A stretch of DNA of 44,259 bases, from positions 1 through 44,259 of the forward strand of contig QEVF01000011.1 of assembly GCA_003576915.1 (NCBI GenBank), read 5' to 3'. The position numbers and the translations under genes are program-made. Of the stretch, positions 25,400 through 34,466 are shown piece after piece. Position 1 is the first letter of the stretch, and the number at the start of each line of letters is the position of its first letter. The DNA comes from Planctomycetota bacterium. GTDB taxonomy: Bacteria > Planctomycetota > UBA8742 > UBA2392. Below the pieces are notes generated by a model that searched no databases, had not been told where the DNA came from, and saw only the letters and a program-made list of their open reading frames with translations.

Positions 25400-28105
25400 T
25401 CAAGCCTTGCGGCGCGGATGCAGGTCCAACTGCTCGCGCACCACTCTGGTGAGCTGGGACAGCGAATAGGGTTTGGGCAGGAAAGCGTCGGCCCCCAACT
25501 TGATCAGGTCGTCCGTGTCCAGGCCGCTCGCAAAGCCGCTCATGGCCACCACGCAGGGCGCCAGGGATTCTTCGCGGATGGCCTTGATGGCGTCGGCGCC
25601 GTTCATGCGCGGCATGGTCAGGTCCAGCAGCACAAGGTCGATGTCCGGCTGGCGGCGCAGGCGCTCCAGGGCCCCTACACCGTCCTGGGCCGTCTCCACG
25701 CGATAGCCGGTGTCCGTGAGGATCTCGCCGGCGATCTCGAGGATTTCAGGCTCGTCGTCGACAATCAGGATGTGCTCGTGCCCGCCTCGGGTGCCCGCGG
25801 GCTCGGGGGGGCCTTCCTCGCGCTCCTGGCGCTGAACACTGCCCTGGCCGCGCCGGAAGTAGAGCGTGAAGGTCGTGCCCTGCCGGCCGCTGGCCACCCC
25901 CACCCAGCCGCCCACCTGCCGCATGTTGGCGTAAACGACGGAAAGCCCAAGCCCCGACCCCTTGCCCACGGGCTTGGTCGAGAAGAAGGGCTCGAATATG
26001 CGCGCCATGATCTCCGGCGGCATGCCCACCCCCGTGTCCGACACGGCAATGGCCACGTAGTCGCCCGGCTCGCACTCAAGGTGCAGCTCGGCGCTGTCGC
26101 GCGTAAAGGTGACGTTGCGGGCCTTGATGGCGATGACGCCGTTGCCCTCAATGGCGTCACGGGCGTTGAGCGCGAGGTTCAGCAGGCTCTGCTGCAGCCG
26201 CCCCGGTTCCAGCACCGCCGGCCAGCAGTCCCTGGCCACCTCCACGACGACCTCGATGCGCTTGTCAATGGTACCCCGAAGCAGCATGGCCGTCTCTTCG
26301 ATCAGGGGCGCGGCATCGGCCGTCTGGGCCGCCTCCAGCCTCTGCTTGGAGGCGCTGAGGAGCTGGGCCGTGAGGGAGGTGACGCGGCTGGCGGCCTTCT
26401 GCGCCGCGCAGATGTTGCCGTAGGCGCTGTGGCCGCTGTCGAGGGAGCGCTTGGCGAGTTCCAGGCTGCCGGAAATGGCCTGGGCCACGTTGTTGAAGTC
26501 GTGGGCGATGCCGCCGGCCAGGGTGCCCAGGGCCTGCATGCGCTGGCTTTGCGAAAGCTGGGCCTCGAGGGCGACGCGCCGCGTGATGTCGTTGAACACC
26601 GCCACCATGGCCGCCAGACGCCCGGACTCGTCGCGCAGCGGGCTCACGGCAATGTCAAGGCGCACGGGACTGTGGCCCGGCCTGATGAGCTGCAGGCCGT
26701 CGTTGCGATAGGCGCTGGGGTGGCGGAGCAGGCGGTTGAAGGGCAGTTGCTCGTCGGGCAAAGGGTTGCCCGCCAGGTCCGCCAGCAGTCCGCGGCCGCA
26801 GGTCCTGTAGTCCAGGGTCTCGGGCCCCGAACCCAGCAGATCCATGGCGCTCTGGTTGAGGATGGGCGACTGGGGCGCGCCGAGGTCCACGTAGAACACG
26901 CCCACGGGCAGGTGGGCCAGCAGGGCGGAAAGGCTGCGCTCTTTGCCGGCCAGGGCCTGCTCGTAACCGGCACGCTCGGTTTCATCGCGCAGGGAAATGG
27001 CCACACCCTCGCCGTGCTTGCACACGTGCAGCGCGAACACCGCCGCCCGCGCCGGCTGCTCCAGCCTGATGCGGTCAAAGTTCACGTCGCGACCGCTGCG
27101 CATCACCGTGGCAAACACATCGCGCAGGCTCCGGGCTGTCGATGCGGCAAACACGCCCGACAGCGTGGCGCGGTCGGTTTCCCCCGCCGGAATCAGCAAC
27201 GCCTCGCGCGCGGCGGGGTTGGCGTAGCTGAAGCGGAAATCCTCAATCTCGCCCGCGCCATCGCGCCTGGGCGCCAGCAGGCAGAAACCGTCCATCAGCC
27301 GGTCCAGCGCCATCTTGAAGCGCGCTTCGCTGGCCATGCGCTCTGTTTCCGCCCGCCGCTCCACGCTCAGGTCGCGCACGAAGGAAAGGAAGCGCACGCG
27401 GCCGTCAAGCTCGACGCGCGAAGTCGTGACGGACACCGGTGTCAGGCGGCCGCTGCGCGCCCTCAGGGAGGTGTCAATGCCCTGCCCCGCCGTCGCGGCC
27501 TCCAGGCTCAGGGGAGAAAGAAAGGGCAGCAGCTCCTGCATGTCGCGGCCCAGCAGGTCCTGCAGCTCGCAGCAGGCCAGGTTCAGCGCCAGCGTGTTGG
27601 CCTGCAGCACCCGGCCCAGGGCCGGCTCATGCAGGAAGATGGCGTGGGGCGCATTCTGGAACAGCGCCAGCGCCGCCGAATCCTCCGCCAGCAACGTGCG
27701 CGATGAAATCTCGCCCGCGGGCCTGGCCATGAGCACAATCTCCCGGCCCTGGCCCTCGGGGCTGAAACTCGCCGTGCAGAAGAACGAATGGGCCGCTCCC
27801 CGGGGGCCCCTCAACTCAATGCGCGCGTGCGCCGGCAGCAGCGGCGTCTTGGCCTTCACCAGCCGCGCCAGCCGCGCTGACTCCACCCCCGTCGAGAGCG
27901 CGGCAAAGAAGTCGAGCCCGACGAGGTCCTTGGGCTCAAGACCCAGGCGCTGCTGAACCACAGGGTTGGCATAGCGGATCAGGCCGTCGGCGCCGAGGAT
28001 GAAAACCAGCACGTCGCTCTGCTCCAGCATGTAGCGACCCAGTTGGGACTGGTCGAACTCGCTGAAGACAAGACGCTGTCCGTCAACTGGCGACGCGGCA
28101 TCCAT
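25400..28105 (-). CDS. multi-PAS hybrid sensor histidine kinase with C-terminal receiver
   Basis: A 901-residue soluble sensor kinase. Four PAS-like domains occupy about 24-130, 140-250, 262-378 and 392-510. The HisKA helix has GGIAHDFNNV with phospho-accepting His535. The ATPase domain shows NLALNARDAI (N box), SDTGVGMPPEI, FEPFFSTKP and GSGLGLS. A receiver at 778-893 has the acidic IVDDEPE, phospho-acceptor Asp828 in LLDLTMP, and KPYS. No membrane span is present, so it senses a cytoplasmic cue such as redox or a ligand bound by PAS. ATG 28105 is chosen; the frame is open to 28183. It is divergent from an HD-GYP response regulator, a plausible signalling partner. Confidence 0.93.
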   Translation of the reverse strand: MDAASPVDGQRLVFSEFDQSQLGRYMLEQSDVLVFILGADGLIRYANPVVQQRLGLEPKDLVGLDFFAALSTGVESARLARLVKAKTPLLPAHARIELRGPRGAAHSFFCTASFSPEGQGREIVLMARPAGEISSRTLLAEDSAALALFQNAPHAIFLHEPALGRVLQANTLALNLACCELQDLLGRDMQELLPFLSPLSLEAATAGQGIDTSLRARSGRLTPVSVTTSRVELDGRVRFLSFVRDLSVERRAETERMASEARFKMALDRLMDGFCLLAPRRDGAGEIEDFRFSYANPAAREALLIPAGETDRATLSGVFAASTARSLRDVFATVMRSGRDVNFDRIRLEQPARAAVFALHVCKHGEGVAISLRDETERAGYEQALAGKERSLSALLAHLPVGVFYVDLGAPQSPILNQSAMDLLGSGPETLDYRTCGRGLLADLAGNPLPDEQLPFNRLLRHPSAYRNDGLQLIRPGHSPVRLDIAVSPLRDESGRLAAMVAVFNDITRRVALEAQLSQSQRMQALGTLAGGIAHDFNNVAQAISGSLELAKRSLDSGHSAYGNICAAQKAASRVTSLTAQLLSASKQRLEAAQTADAAPLIEETAMLLRGTIDKRIEVVVEVARDCWPAVLEPGRLQQSLLNLALNARDAIEGNGVIAIKARNVTFTRDSAELHLECEPGDYVAIAVSDTGVGMPPEIMARIFEPFFSTKPVGKGSGLGLSVVYANMRQVGGWVGVASGRQGTTFTLYFRRGQGSVQRQEREEGPPEPAGTRGGHEHILIVDDEPEILEIAGEILTDTGYRVETAQDGVGALERLRRQPDIDLVLLDLTMPRMNGADAIKAIREESLAPCVVAMSGFASGLDTDDLIKLGADAFLPKPYSLSQLTRVVREQLDLHPRRKA

Positions 28106-28199
28106 GGGGTGGAATCCCGGCGAATGAGGAGAAGAAGGACATCTGTGAGAAGTCTCTCCAAAGACGGGCCCGTATGCAACCATAAAAATCGTAAAAACC

Positions 28200-28229
28200 T
28201 GTATACACTGAATACATAAAAAGTATAAA
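28200..28229. promoter_or_regulatory. AT-rich divergent promoter region with TGTATACA palindrome
   Basis: The 28180-28236 stretch is far more AT-rich than its surroundings. It contains the palindrome TGTATACA (28200-28207) and TATAAA (28224-28229), which ends 7 nt before the HD-GYP gene ATG, again implying a leaderless start. The minus-strand promoter of the histidine kinase must lie in the same stretch, but I cannot fix it. Confidence 0.45.
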
Positions 28230-28236
28230 TGAGCGC

Positions 28237-29388
28237 ATGGGATTGCAGATCGACACGCAATGCTTCACCCGCCGCCTCAAGGTTCTTGTGGTCGAGGACG
28301 ACCGCGCCATTCGCGCCGTGCTGACAGGCGGGCTGGCCTCAAGCTTCGACACGCTCAAGGCCGTGGACGGTCAGGCCGCGCTGGAACTTCTTGAGGAGTC
28401 GCGGGAGACGCCGGACGTCGTGCTGACGGATGTCGCCATGCCGCGCATGGACGGCTTTGAACTCTGCCAGAGGCTGCGCGCACACCCGCGGTTTCGCGAA
28501 GTCCCCATCATCATGGTGACGGCCAATGCCGATCGCGACTTCAAGATCAAAGCCCTGGACTTCGGCGTTGACGACTACGTGATGAAGCCCTTTGACCTTG
28601 CTGAAGTGAAGCTGCGCGTGCGGAACCTGGCGCGGGTGCGGCAGGCGCAGGCCATCATCACCGGCTACGCGTCGGAGCTTGAAGCCCGCGTGGCGGAGCG
28701 GACGAGGGAGCTGCAGCGTGCGCTGGATGAGCTTTCATCCGCCGAGCGGGAGTTGCGCGAAGCCCAGGGAGAAACCGTCATCAAACTGGCGGTGGCCTGC
28801 GAATACCGCGACGATGACACCGCGGCCCACCTCCATCGCATGGCGGGCTACAGCCGCGTCATCGCTGAAGAGATGGGCATGGCCCAGGAGCTGCTCGAGC
28901 GAATCGAGGCGGCGGCACCCATGCATGACATCGGGAAGATCGGCGTGCCGGACAGCATCCTGCTCAAGCCCGCGCGCCTGACGCCAGAGGAATTCAAGGT
29001 CATGCAGCGGCACCCGGGTATCGGGGCGCGCATTCTCGCCAACTCGACTTCGCCGCTGCTGAAGTGCGCCGAACAGATCGCCCTGTGCCACCACGAGAAA
29101 TTCGACGGCACGGGTTATCCGCGCGGCCTCAAGGGTGAAGAAATCCCCGTAGAGGGGCGCATCGTGGCCCTGGCGGACGTCTTTGACGCCCTGACCACCC
29201 GGCGCTGCTACAAGCCCGCCTTCACGATTGAAAAGAGCCTCGAAATCATCCGCGAAGGCGATGGCCGGCACTTTGACCCGTCCATCGTGGCGGCCTTCAT
29301 GCGCGGGCTCGACCGCGTTGTTGACATCCGCGAACGGCTCAAGGACCCCGAGCCAGCCGCGGAGCCCCGGGCCGTGGCGCAGAGCTGA
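28237..29388 (+). CDS. HD-GYP domain response regulator (probable cyclic-di-GMP phosphodiesterase)
   Basis: A 383-residue two-domain regulator. Residues 14-130 form a receiver (VVEDD at 18-22, phospho-acceptor Asp65 in VLTDVAMP, KPFD). A coiled-coil linker (about 143-178) leads to an HD-GYP domain (about 182-365) with HLHRMAGYS, the HD pair in MHDIGKIGVPD (230-231), RHPGIGA, LCHHEKFDGTGYPRG and LADVFDAL. HD-GYP enzymes hydrolyse cyclic-di-GMP, so phosphorylation would tune biofilm or motility output. All metal ligands I can check are present. It is divergent from a hybrid histidine kinase 131 nt away. Confidence 0.93.
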   Translation: MGLQIDTQCFTRRLKVLVVEDDRAIRAVLTGGLASSFDTLKAVDGQAALELLEESRETPDVVLTDVAMPRMDGFELCQRLRAHPRFREVPIIMVTANADRDFKIKALDFGVDDYVMKPFDLAEVKLRVRNLARVRQAQAIITGYASELEARVAERTRELQRALDELSSAERELREAQGETVIKLAVACEYRDDDTAAHLHRMAGYSRVIAEEMGMAQELLERIEAAAPMHDIGKIGVPDSILLKPARLTPEEFKVMQRHPGIGARILANSTSPLLKCAEQIALCHHEKFDGTGYPRGLKGEEIPVEGRIVALADVFDALTTRRCYKPAFTIEKSLEIIREGDGRHFDPSIVAAFMRGLDRVVDIRERLKDPEPAAEPRAVAQS

Positions 29389-29404
29389 TCCTGCACTTCT
29401 GACC

Positions 29405-29424
29405 CCTTCACAAACCGGTGAAGG
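29405..29424 (+). other. hairpin downstream of the HD-GYP gene
   Basis: CCTTCAC-N6-GTGAAGG forms a 7-bp stem 17 nt past the stop, without a T-tract. It may help 3' end formation together with the next hairpin. Confidence 0.3.
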
Positions 29425-29450
29425 CTCACGTGTTGCAACGCCTGCGCGGG

Positions 29451-29472
29451 CCCCGGCAAAGGCCGGGCTTTA
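29451..29472 (+). terminator. probable terminator of the HD-GYP gene
   Basis: CCCGGC (29452-29457) and GCCGGG (29462-29467) form a compact stem followed by CTTTA. The stem is short and the T-run interrupted, so strength is moderate. It abuts the promoter of the next gene. Confidence 0.45.
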
Positions 29473-29498
29473 CGGGCTTTTGGCCCAGACCCTATAAT
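29469..29498 (+). promoter_or_regulatory. promoter with consensus TATAAT directly before a GTG start
   Basis: TTTACG, an 18-nt spacer and TATAAT (29493-29498) end 6 nt before the GTG at 29505. The predicted transcript starts at the start codon. The block TATAATCGCGCCGTGAGC closely parallels TATAGTCCGCGCCGTGAGC before the RNase R gene. Confidence 0.65.
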
Positions 29499-29504
29499 CG
29501 CGCC

Positions 29505-30656
29505 GTGAGCCGCCTTCTTGCCGTCGTGGCCTTTGCCCTGGGCGCCAGCCTGCTGGCGCTGGGCAGCGTTCCGGCCCGGGCCGAAACCATTTACCTCAAG
29601 GGCGGCAGCAAGCTCACGGGCCGTATCGTCGAGCAGACCGACGACTGGGTGAAACTCGAAGTGGACGTCGAGGGCGGGGGCAGCGCGGTGATTTCGCTGA
29701 AGCGCTCCCGCATCGAGCGCATCGAAAAGGCCGACAGCTTCGACGAACGCATCGAAGCCGCGCAGCGCCGCCTTGAAAGGCGCATGGACCTGGAGGCCGA
29801 GCGCGACTTCCGCGAACTCGTGCGCGAGAACCCGCGGCATGCCAGGGCACGGGACGGGCTGGCCCGCGCCCTCTACAATCAGGGCAAGCTGGCCGAGGCG
29901 CTCAAGACCCTGGATCATTACCTGTTGCTTGTGCCTCAGGGGCGCGACCCCCAGCTCATGCTGCTCGCCGCCGAGTACCGCATGTATGCCGGGGAATACG
30001 CCGAAGCCAAGAACCTGGCCCGCGAAGCGGCCGCCCTGGAGCCGCAGAACAGCACCCTGCGCGAGCAGGCCGCCGCCCTGACCCGACGCGTCGATCGTTA
30101 CCGCGACGGCACCGAGGCCGCCGAGCAGAAGGCCGCCCAGCAGAAGGCCGAGGCCGAAAAGCGCGCCTCTGAACGCGCGGGTTTTGACCGCAGCGTGGGC
30201 AGCAACATGGACGCCTGCGAAGCCGCAGCGGACCTGCTTTACTGGATGCGCGAGGCCAACCAGAACCTGCCCGTGGCCGCACGCGTGGAAGTGCGCGCCG
30301 ACCCCCGCGCCGAAGCCGCCTACACGCGCGGCGGCAACGCCGTGGACTTCCAGCGCGCCGTAGACCTGGTCACGGCGACCATTACCGTCAACGAGGCCCA
30401 GTGGTTGCGGGACTACGACCACGTCAAACGCCAGGTCGTGTATGGCCTCTACTACCAGCTCAAGGCGCGTTACCCCAAAGCCGCGCCCGCCGTCACCATT
30501 GTCAAGCGCGAACCCGATGACAAGGGGCGCGCGCGTCAGGTGGATCTTGCCCGGGGCTCCTGGGACGGCAAACGCGCGCGGCTGGTGGTGGAACTCTGGA
30601 CGCCGGCCAACGTGGACCGCCAGCGTCAGGCCGGGCTCAAGAACGGCAAACGCTAG
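29505..30656 (+). CDS. secreted TPR-containing protein
   Basis: A 383-residue exported protein. The GTG start gives a signal peptide (SRLLAVVAFALGASLLALG, ending VPARA). A short strand-rich domain follows (ETIYLKGGSKLTGRIVEQTD), of the kind that precedes TPR arrays in planctomycete periplasmic proteins, then two or three TPR units (about 95-190), a charged helix rich in AEQKAAQQKAEAEK, and an uncharacterised C-terminal domain. There is no enzyme motif. The upstream in-frame ATG at 29418 would put 29 hydrophilic residues before the signal peptide and is rejected. Function unknown; perhaps a periplasmic scaffold. Confidence 0.72.
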   Translation: MSRLLAVVAFALGASLLALGSVPARAETIYLKGGSKLTGRIVEQTDDWVKLEVDVEGGGSAVISLKRSRIERIEKADSFDERIEAAQRRLERRMDLEAERDFRELVRENPRHARARDGLARALYNQGKLAEALKTLDHYLLLVPQGRDPQLMLLAAEYRMYAGEYAEAKNLAREAAALEPQNSTLREQAAALTRRVDRYRDGTEAAEQKAAQQKAEAEKRASERAGFDRSVGSNMDACEAAADLLYWMREANQNLPVAARVEVRADPRAEAAYTRGGNAVDFQRAVDLVTATITVNEAQWLRDYDHVKRQVVYGLYYQLKARYPKAAPAVTIVKREPDDKGRARQVDLARGSWDGKRARLVVELWTPANVDRQRQAGLKNGKR

Positions 30657-30713
30657 CCCATCAGCAACAGGGCTGCGTTCGCCGCCGCCGCTGTGCGCTC
30701 GGCCAGAGGGCGC

Positions 30714-31904
30714 CTACTTGGAATAGAGCGGCAGCATCTGGTAGGGAACCTGAAGGATCAGCAGCGAGTAGGCCGTGGAATAAGCTTCCCCGTAGCTGCC
30801 GTTGGTCCAGCCCTTGTTGGTGGGGTCCTGCTCCTCCAGCAGCACTTCGCGGATCTTGGGGAAGTACTCGTCAAAGAAGATTTCGTCCGGGGCCATCCAC
30901 ATGGCCTGCGCCGCGTAGAAGTGCGCGTAGTGGAAGTGGCCGACGTCCAGGGCGCCCTGGCCCTGCCGCTTGCGGGCATGAAAGTCATCGAGTTTGTAGC
31001 GCAGCCAGTCCAGCCCGCCCTTGTAGACCTTGCCCACGTCCTGGGCCTTCCAGGTGGCGCCTTCAGCGTAAATGCCGATGGCATTGAGGCAGCAGATGGC
31101 GGCGGCGCAGAGCGCGTAGCTGTCAGGGTTCCAGGGGCTGGAAAGAGAATACTTGAAGGTGTAGCCCTTCTTCTCCACGCCATCGACCACGAAGGGGCGC
31201 GCGTCGGCACTGTGGTAAAGATAGGCAATGGCCTTCTGCATCGTCTCCTTCTTGACGATGATGCCGGCGTCCGATGCCGCGCGCAGGGCCTGGAGGCAGC
31301 AGACGGTGGTGCTGCCTTCGTCCCAGGTGAGGTCGTCCGGCACGTAGCCCCAGCCCCCCCACTCTTTGGAGAAACTGGTCTGCCCCTTCTGGATGATTTC
31401 GACGGCCTTGGTCAGGGCTTTCTGCAGGTTCCTGTTGCCGGGCTGCATGCCGTAGGCCTGGGCCAGGAACAGCGTGGCATAGCCGTGGCCGTGGATGCGT
31501 GAGCCGTCCTGGGGGCCGGTGATGTAGCCGGTGTTGGGGTCCTGGCAGGAGAGGAGGTAATTGATGGCGCGCTGGATGTGGGCGGAATAGGGGCCCTTGT
31601 CCGGCGTGCTGCCGCTGGCCATGAGGGCGAGGCCCGAAAGCGAGGTGATGGCAATGGCGACGCCGTGGCCCCCCTGGGTGAAGGCGCCGGTGTTGGCGTC
31701 CTGCAGGGCGGCAAGGCGCTTGAGTCCGCCATCGACGGCGGCGCGCAACTCCGGCGTGATGTGTTTCTTGTTCAGCGCCCTCAGGGCCGGAGCCTCGGAG
31801 GGGTCGGACTTGCCTTCGCCCTTGTCCTCGGGCTTGTCCTGGGCGACGGCGGCGCCAAAACACAGCGCGGACACGGCCAATGCGGCGAGAATGCGTGGTA
31901 TCAC
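30714..31904 (-). CDS. secreted prenyltransferase/squalene-oxidase-repeat protein (alpha-alpha barrel)
   Basis: A 396-residue exported protein with signal peptide IPRILAALAVSALCFGAAVA, an acidic linker, then a toroid of helix pairs. Repeat signatures include LLSCQDPNTGYI, SKEWGGWGYVPDD and the linked ALRAASDAGI helices. This fold is shared by terpene cyclases, protein prenyltransferase beta subunits and complement-like proteins. The cyclase DXDD acid motif is not evident, so catalysis is doubtful. GTG 31904 has GGAGG 9 nt upstream. It lies 73 nt after the RNase R gene on the same strand. In planctomycetes such proteins are frequent and mostly uncharacterised. Confidence 0.78.
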   Translation of the reverse strand: MIPRILAALAVSALCFGAAVAQDKPEDKGEGKSDPSEAPALRALNKKHITPELRAAVDGGLKRLAALQDANTGAFTQGGHGVAIAITSLSGLALMASGSTPDKGPYSAHIQRAINYLLSCQDPNTGYITGPQDGSRIHGHGYATLFLAQAYGMQPGNRNLQKALTKAVEIIQKGQTSFSKEWGGWGYVPDDLTWDEGSTTVCCLQALRAASDAGIIVKKETMQKAIAYLYHSADARPFVVDGVEKKGYTFKYSLSSPWNPDSYALCAAAICCLNAIGIYAEGATWKAQDVGKVYKGGLDWLRYKLDDFHARKRQGQGALDVGHFHYAHFYAAQAMWMAPDEIFFDEYFPKIREVLLEEQDPTNKGWTNGSYGEAYSTAYSLLILQVPYQMLPLYSK

Positions 31905-31977
31905 GGCGCCAATCCTCCCTGCCCTGCCCGCAAATATAACGTAACAACGGGCGCAATAGTTGAGCGGAATCGCGAAA

Positions 31978-34299
31978 TCAGCGGCGACGCCTGCCCTGTT
32001 TGCGGGGCCTGCGCTGAGGCCTCCCCTGCGGCGCGTGGCGCCGGCGCCGGGGGTCGAAGTGGGCGTCCTTTTCGCGCTCGCCCAGGGGAATCAGCCTCAT
32101 CTCGCGGCTGGCCAGGTCAATGGAGTCGATCATGACCTCGACGCGGTCGCCCATCATCAGGCGCTGGGTGCCCTCGCGTGTTTCGTAGATCACCCAGAAC
32201 TTGTGGGTGTCGGTCCAGCCGTCGGACAGCTCGCGATAGTCGATGACGCCTTCGGCCAGAACATCGTCGAGGCGCACCGTCACGCTGCGCGCCCCCACAT
32301 GAATCACCGTGCCCTCGAACTCGCGCCCGATGTCATCAAGCAGCGTGCGCAGAATCTTGATCTGGTTGGCGGCCATCTCGCCGCGGTCCGCCTGAATGCT
32401 GCGCTCCGTGCAGTGCCACGCAATGGACGGCATGATCATCTCCCAGGCGTCGGCGCGCGGCATGTCACGGCCATCCTTGGGGTGGGGCTTGACGGCGGGC
32501 GTGCTCGTGCCGTCGGCCCAGGGCAGGCCCAGGGCGCGGGTTTCGTGGCGCAGCTTCGCCCCGGTCTTGAGGTAGGCGGCAAGCACCTGATGGGTCACGG
32601 TGTCGGGGTAGCGGCGGATGGGCGAGGTGAAGTGGACGTACTGGGTCACGTGCAGCGCGTAGTGCAGCGCGGGCTCGGGGGCATAGACGGCGCGCTTCAT
32701 GCTGCGCAACAGCGCCAGGTTGATGGCGTCGGCGCCGGGGCGGTCGCGGATGGAGTCCAGCATGCGCTGTACGTCGCCCGGCTTGTCAAAATCGGGCTTC
32801 ATCACGCGCAGTTCGTCGCAGAGTTCCCAGAAGGCCTCCTTGGCCTCTTCCTCGGGGGCCGGGTGCACCCGGCCGATGTAAGGCAGGCCGCGCTCGATCA
32901 GGAAGGCCGCCACGGCCTGGTTGGCCGCCAGCATGAACTCCTCGATCAGGTTGTGGGCGATGTCGTGGGACTCGGGCTCGATGCTCTCGGCCAGGCCCGT
33001 GGGGCCCACGATGACGTGGGGCCGCTGGATGTTCAGGATCAGCGCGCCGTTCTCAAGCCTGCGCGCCAGCAGCCTGTCGGCGAGGTTGCGGCCCTCGACC
33101 AGCAGCCAGTCCACCACGGCGTCGCCGGTGCTCGCGCCCTGCGCCAGCACGGGCAGCACTTCCTCGTAGGTCAGAAAGCGCCTCACGCGAATGACGCTCT
33201 GCACCACCTCGCGGCGCAGCAGGTTGCCCTGCGCGTCATAGACCATGAAGCAGCTCATGGCCAGGCGCGTGGCGCGCTCGTGCAGCGAGCACAGCCCGGC
33301 GCTGAGCTTCCTGGGCAGCATGGGAATGGTCTTGCCCGGCAGGTAAACGCTGGTGGCGCGGTGCTGCGCCTCGCGGTCCAGGGCGCTGCCCGGCGTGACG
33401 TAGTGGGCGACATCGGCGATATGCACGCCCAGGCGCACAAGACTGCCCTCAAGCACTTCCAGCGAAATGGCGTCGTCGTGGTCCTGGGCGTCTTTGGGAT
33501 CGATGGTGATCACGGGCAGATCGCGCAGGTCCACACGCTGGACGAAGTCCGACTCGTTGGGGTCGTCCGGGAGCGTCTGGCACTCCTCCAGCGTCTCGGG
33601 CAGAAACTCGCCGGCAAAACCGAAGAGCGCGCAGAGGTTGTCCAGGTCTTCCAGCGGGTTGCGCAGGTTGCCCAGGGTGCCGATCAGTTCGGCGCGGGTG
33701 TGCCCCGTCGGGCCTGGCTTGCGCGAAAGCCTCACGCGCACAATGGCCCCCGGGCGGAGGCGGCGCGTCTCGGAATCGGGCAGCCAGGCGTAGTTGGGCA
33801 GGTTCCAGCTCTCAAGGTGAACGCGCCCGTGGCCGTGGCGGGTGACTTCGTAGGCGCCCACGACTTCGCTCTCGCGGGCCTGAATGATATTGAGGACCTT
33901 GCCGTGGAGACCTCCCCTGGCGCCATCCTTGCGCCCCGGCTTTTCGCGGCGGTAGGCCACGAGCACGCGGTCGCCGTCCTGCGCGCCTTCCTCGGCGCCG
34001 GGCGCCACGGAGATCGTGCCCAGGCCGGTCTCGTCGGGCGTGACAAAGGCGCTGTGCTTGCCGCGCCGGAACACGCCGGCGGCCACTTTGCCGCCGGGGT
34101 GCTTGTAGCGCTTGCGCTTGACGCGCTGAAGGAAACCCTGGCGCGCCAGTTCTTCGAGCCAGCGCTCAAAGGCCGCGAGATCGGAGATGCCGAGCCGGGC
34201 CGCGAGATCCTCGCTGCTGACGGCCTCCTGCGTCAGGGCCAGCAGCCTTCGGCGCAGCCCCTCGGAGAATCCGCCGGAGTTTTCTGGCGTGTCGCTCAC
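31978..34299 (-). CDS. rnr: ribonuclease R (RNase II/RNB family 3'-5' exoribonuclease)
   Basis: A 773-residue exoribonuclease that degrades structured RNA and takes part in rRNA/tmRNA-linked quality control. An N-terminal winged-helix-like segment (about 1-65) and cold-shock domains come first. The RNB catalytic block IDPKDAQDHDDAI (about 266-278) has the metal-binding aspartates, and HVTQYVHFTSPIRRYPD is present. An S1 domain near 645-735 (FEGTVIHVGARSVTVRLD) and a basic tail (RRPRKQGRRRR) end the chain, as in RNase R. I take GTG 34299 as start because TATAGT lies 7 nt before it; the frame continues upstream to 34401 over poorly coding sequence. Confidence 0.93.
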   Translation of the reverse strand: MSDTPENSGGFSEGLRRRLLALTQEAVSSEDLAARLGISDLAAFERWLEELARQGFLQRVKRKRYKHPGGKVAAGVFRRGKHSAFVTPDETGLGTISVAPGAEEGAQDGDRVLVAYRREKPGRKDGARGGLHGKVLNIIQARESEVVGAYEVTRHGHGRVHLESWNLPNYAWLPDSETRRLRPGAIVRVRLSRKPGPTGHTRAELIGTLGNLRNPLEDLDNLCALFGFAGEFLPETLEECQTLPDDPNESDFVQRVDLRDLPVITIDPKDAQDHDDAISLEVLEGSLVRLGVHIADVAHYVTPGSALDREAQHRATSVYLPGKTIPMLPRKLSAGLCSLHERATRLAMSCFMVYDAQGNLLRREVVQSVIRVRRFLTYEEVLPVLAQGASTGDAVVDWLLVEGRNLADRLLARRLENGALILNIQRPHVIVGPTGLAESIEPESHDIAHNLIEEFMLAANQAVAAFLIERGLPYIGRVHPAPEEEAKEAFWELCDELRVMKPDFDKPGDVQRMLDSIRDRPGADAINLALLRSMKRAVYAPEPALHYALHVTQYVHFTSPIRRYPDTVTHQVLAAYLKTGAKLRHETRALGLPWADGTSTPAVKPHPKDGRDMPRADAWEMIMPSIAWHCTERSIQADRGEMAANQIKILRTLLDDIGREFEGTVIHVGARSVTVRLDDVLAEGVIDYRELSDGWTDTHKFWVIYETREGTQRLMMGDRVEVMIDSIDLASREMRLIPLGEREKDAHFDPRRRRHAPQGRPQRRPRKQGRRRR

Positions 34300-34306
34300 G
34301 GCGCGG

Positions 34307-34335
34307 ACTATAGGGCCAAAGGGCCCGCCTGTCGC
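34307..34335 (-). promoter_or_regulatory. promoter of the RNase R gene, adjacent to the start
   Basis: On the minus strand GCGACA, a 17-nt spacer and TATAGT (34312-34307) end 7 nt before GTG 34299. This predicts a leaderless rnr mRNA. Further upstream (34336-34466) only a GU-containing hairpin at 34386-34418 is visible. Confidence 0.55.
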
Positions 34336-34385
34336 CCCCGCGGTGCATTTCCCCGGCCCAGCTCTTCGGAGTTGGTCCGCAGGCT

Positions 34386-34418
34386 GTTGAAGGGGCGGCA
34401 TCCGGCCACCTTTTCAAC
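34386..34418. other. imperfect hairpin between rnr and the accessory operon
   Basis: GTTGAAGGGG pairs with CCTTTTCAAC (two G-U pairs) around a 13-nt loop, 49 nt past the stop of the toxin-like gene. There is no T-tract on the minus strand, so terminator function is uncertain. Confidence 0.3.
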
Positions 34419-34466
34419 GGGGTCAGGCCGGAGTGAATCGGGCCCGACCTCCATGACAAGCCGCTT

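Noticed and set aside
25271..27706. 811-codon plus-strand frame opposite the hybrid histidine kinase
   Set aside because: No recognisable domain and it runs across smpB and kinase codons on the other strand.
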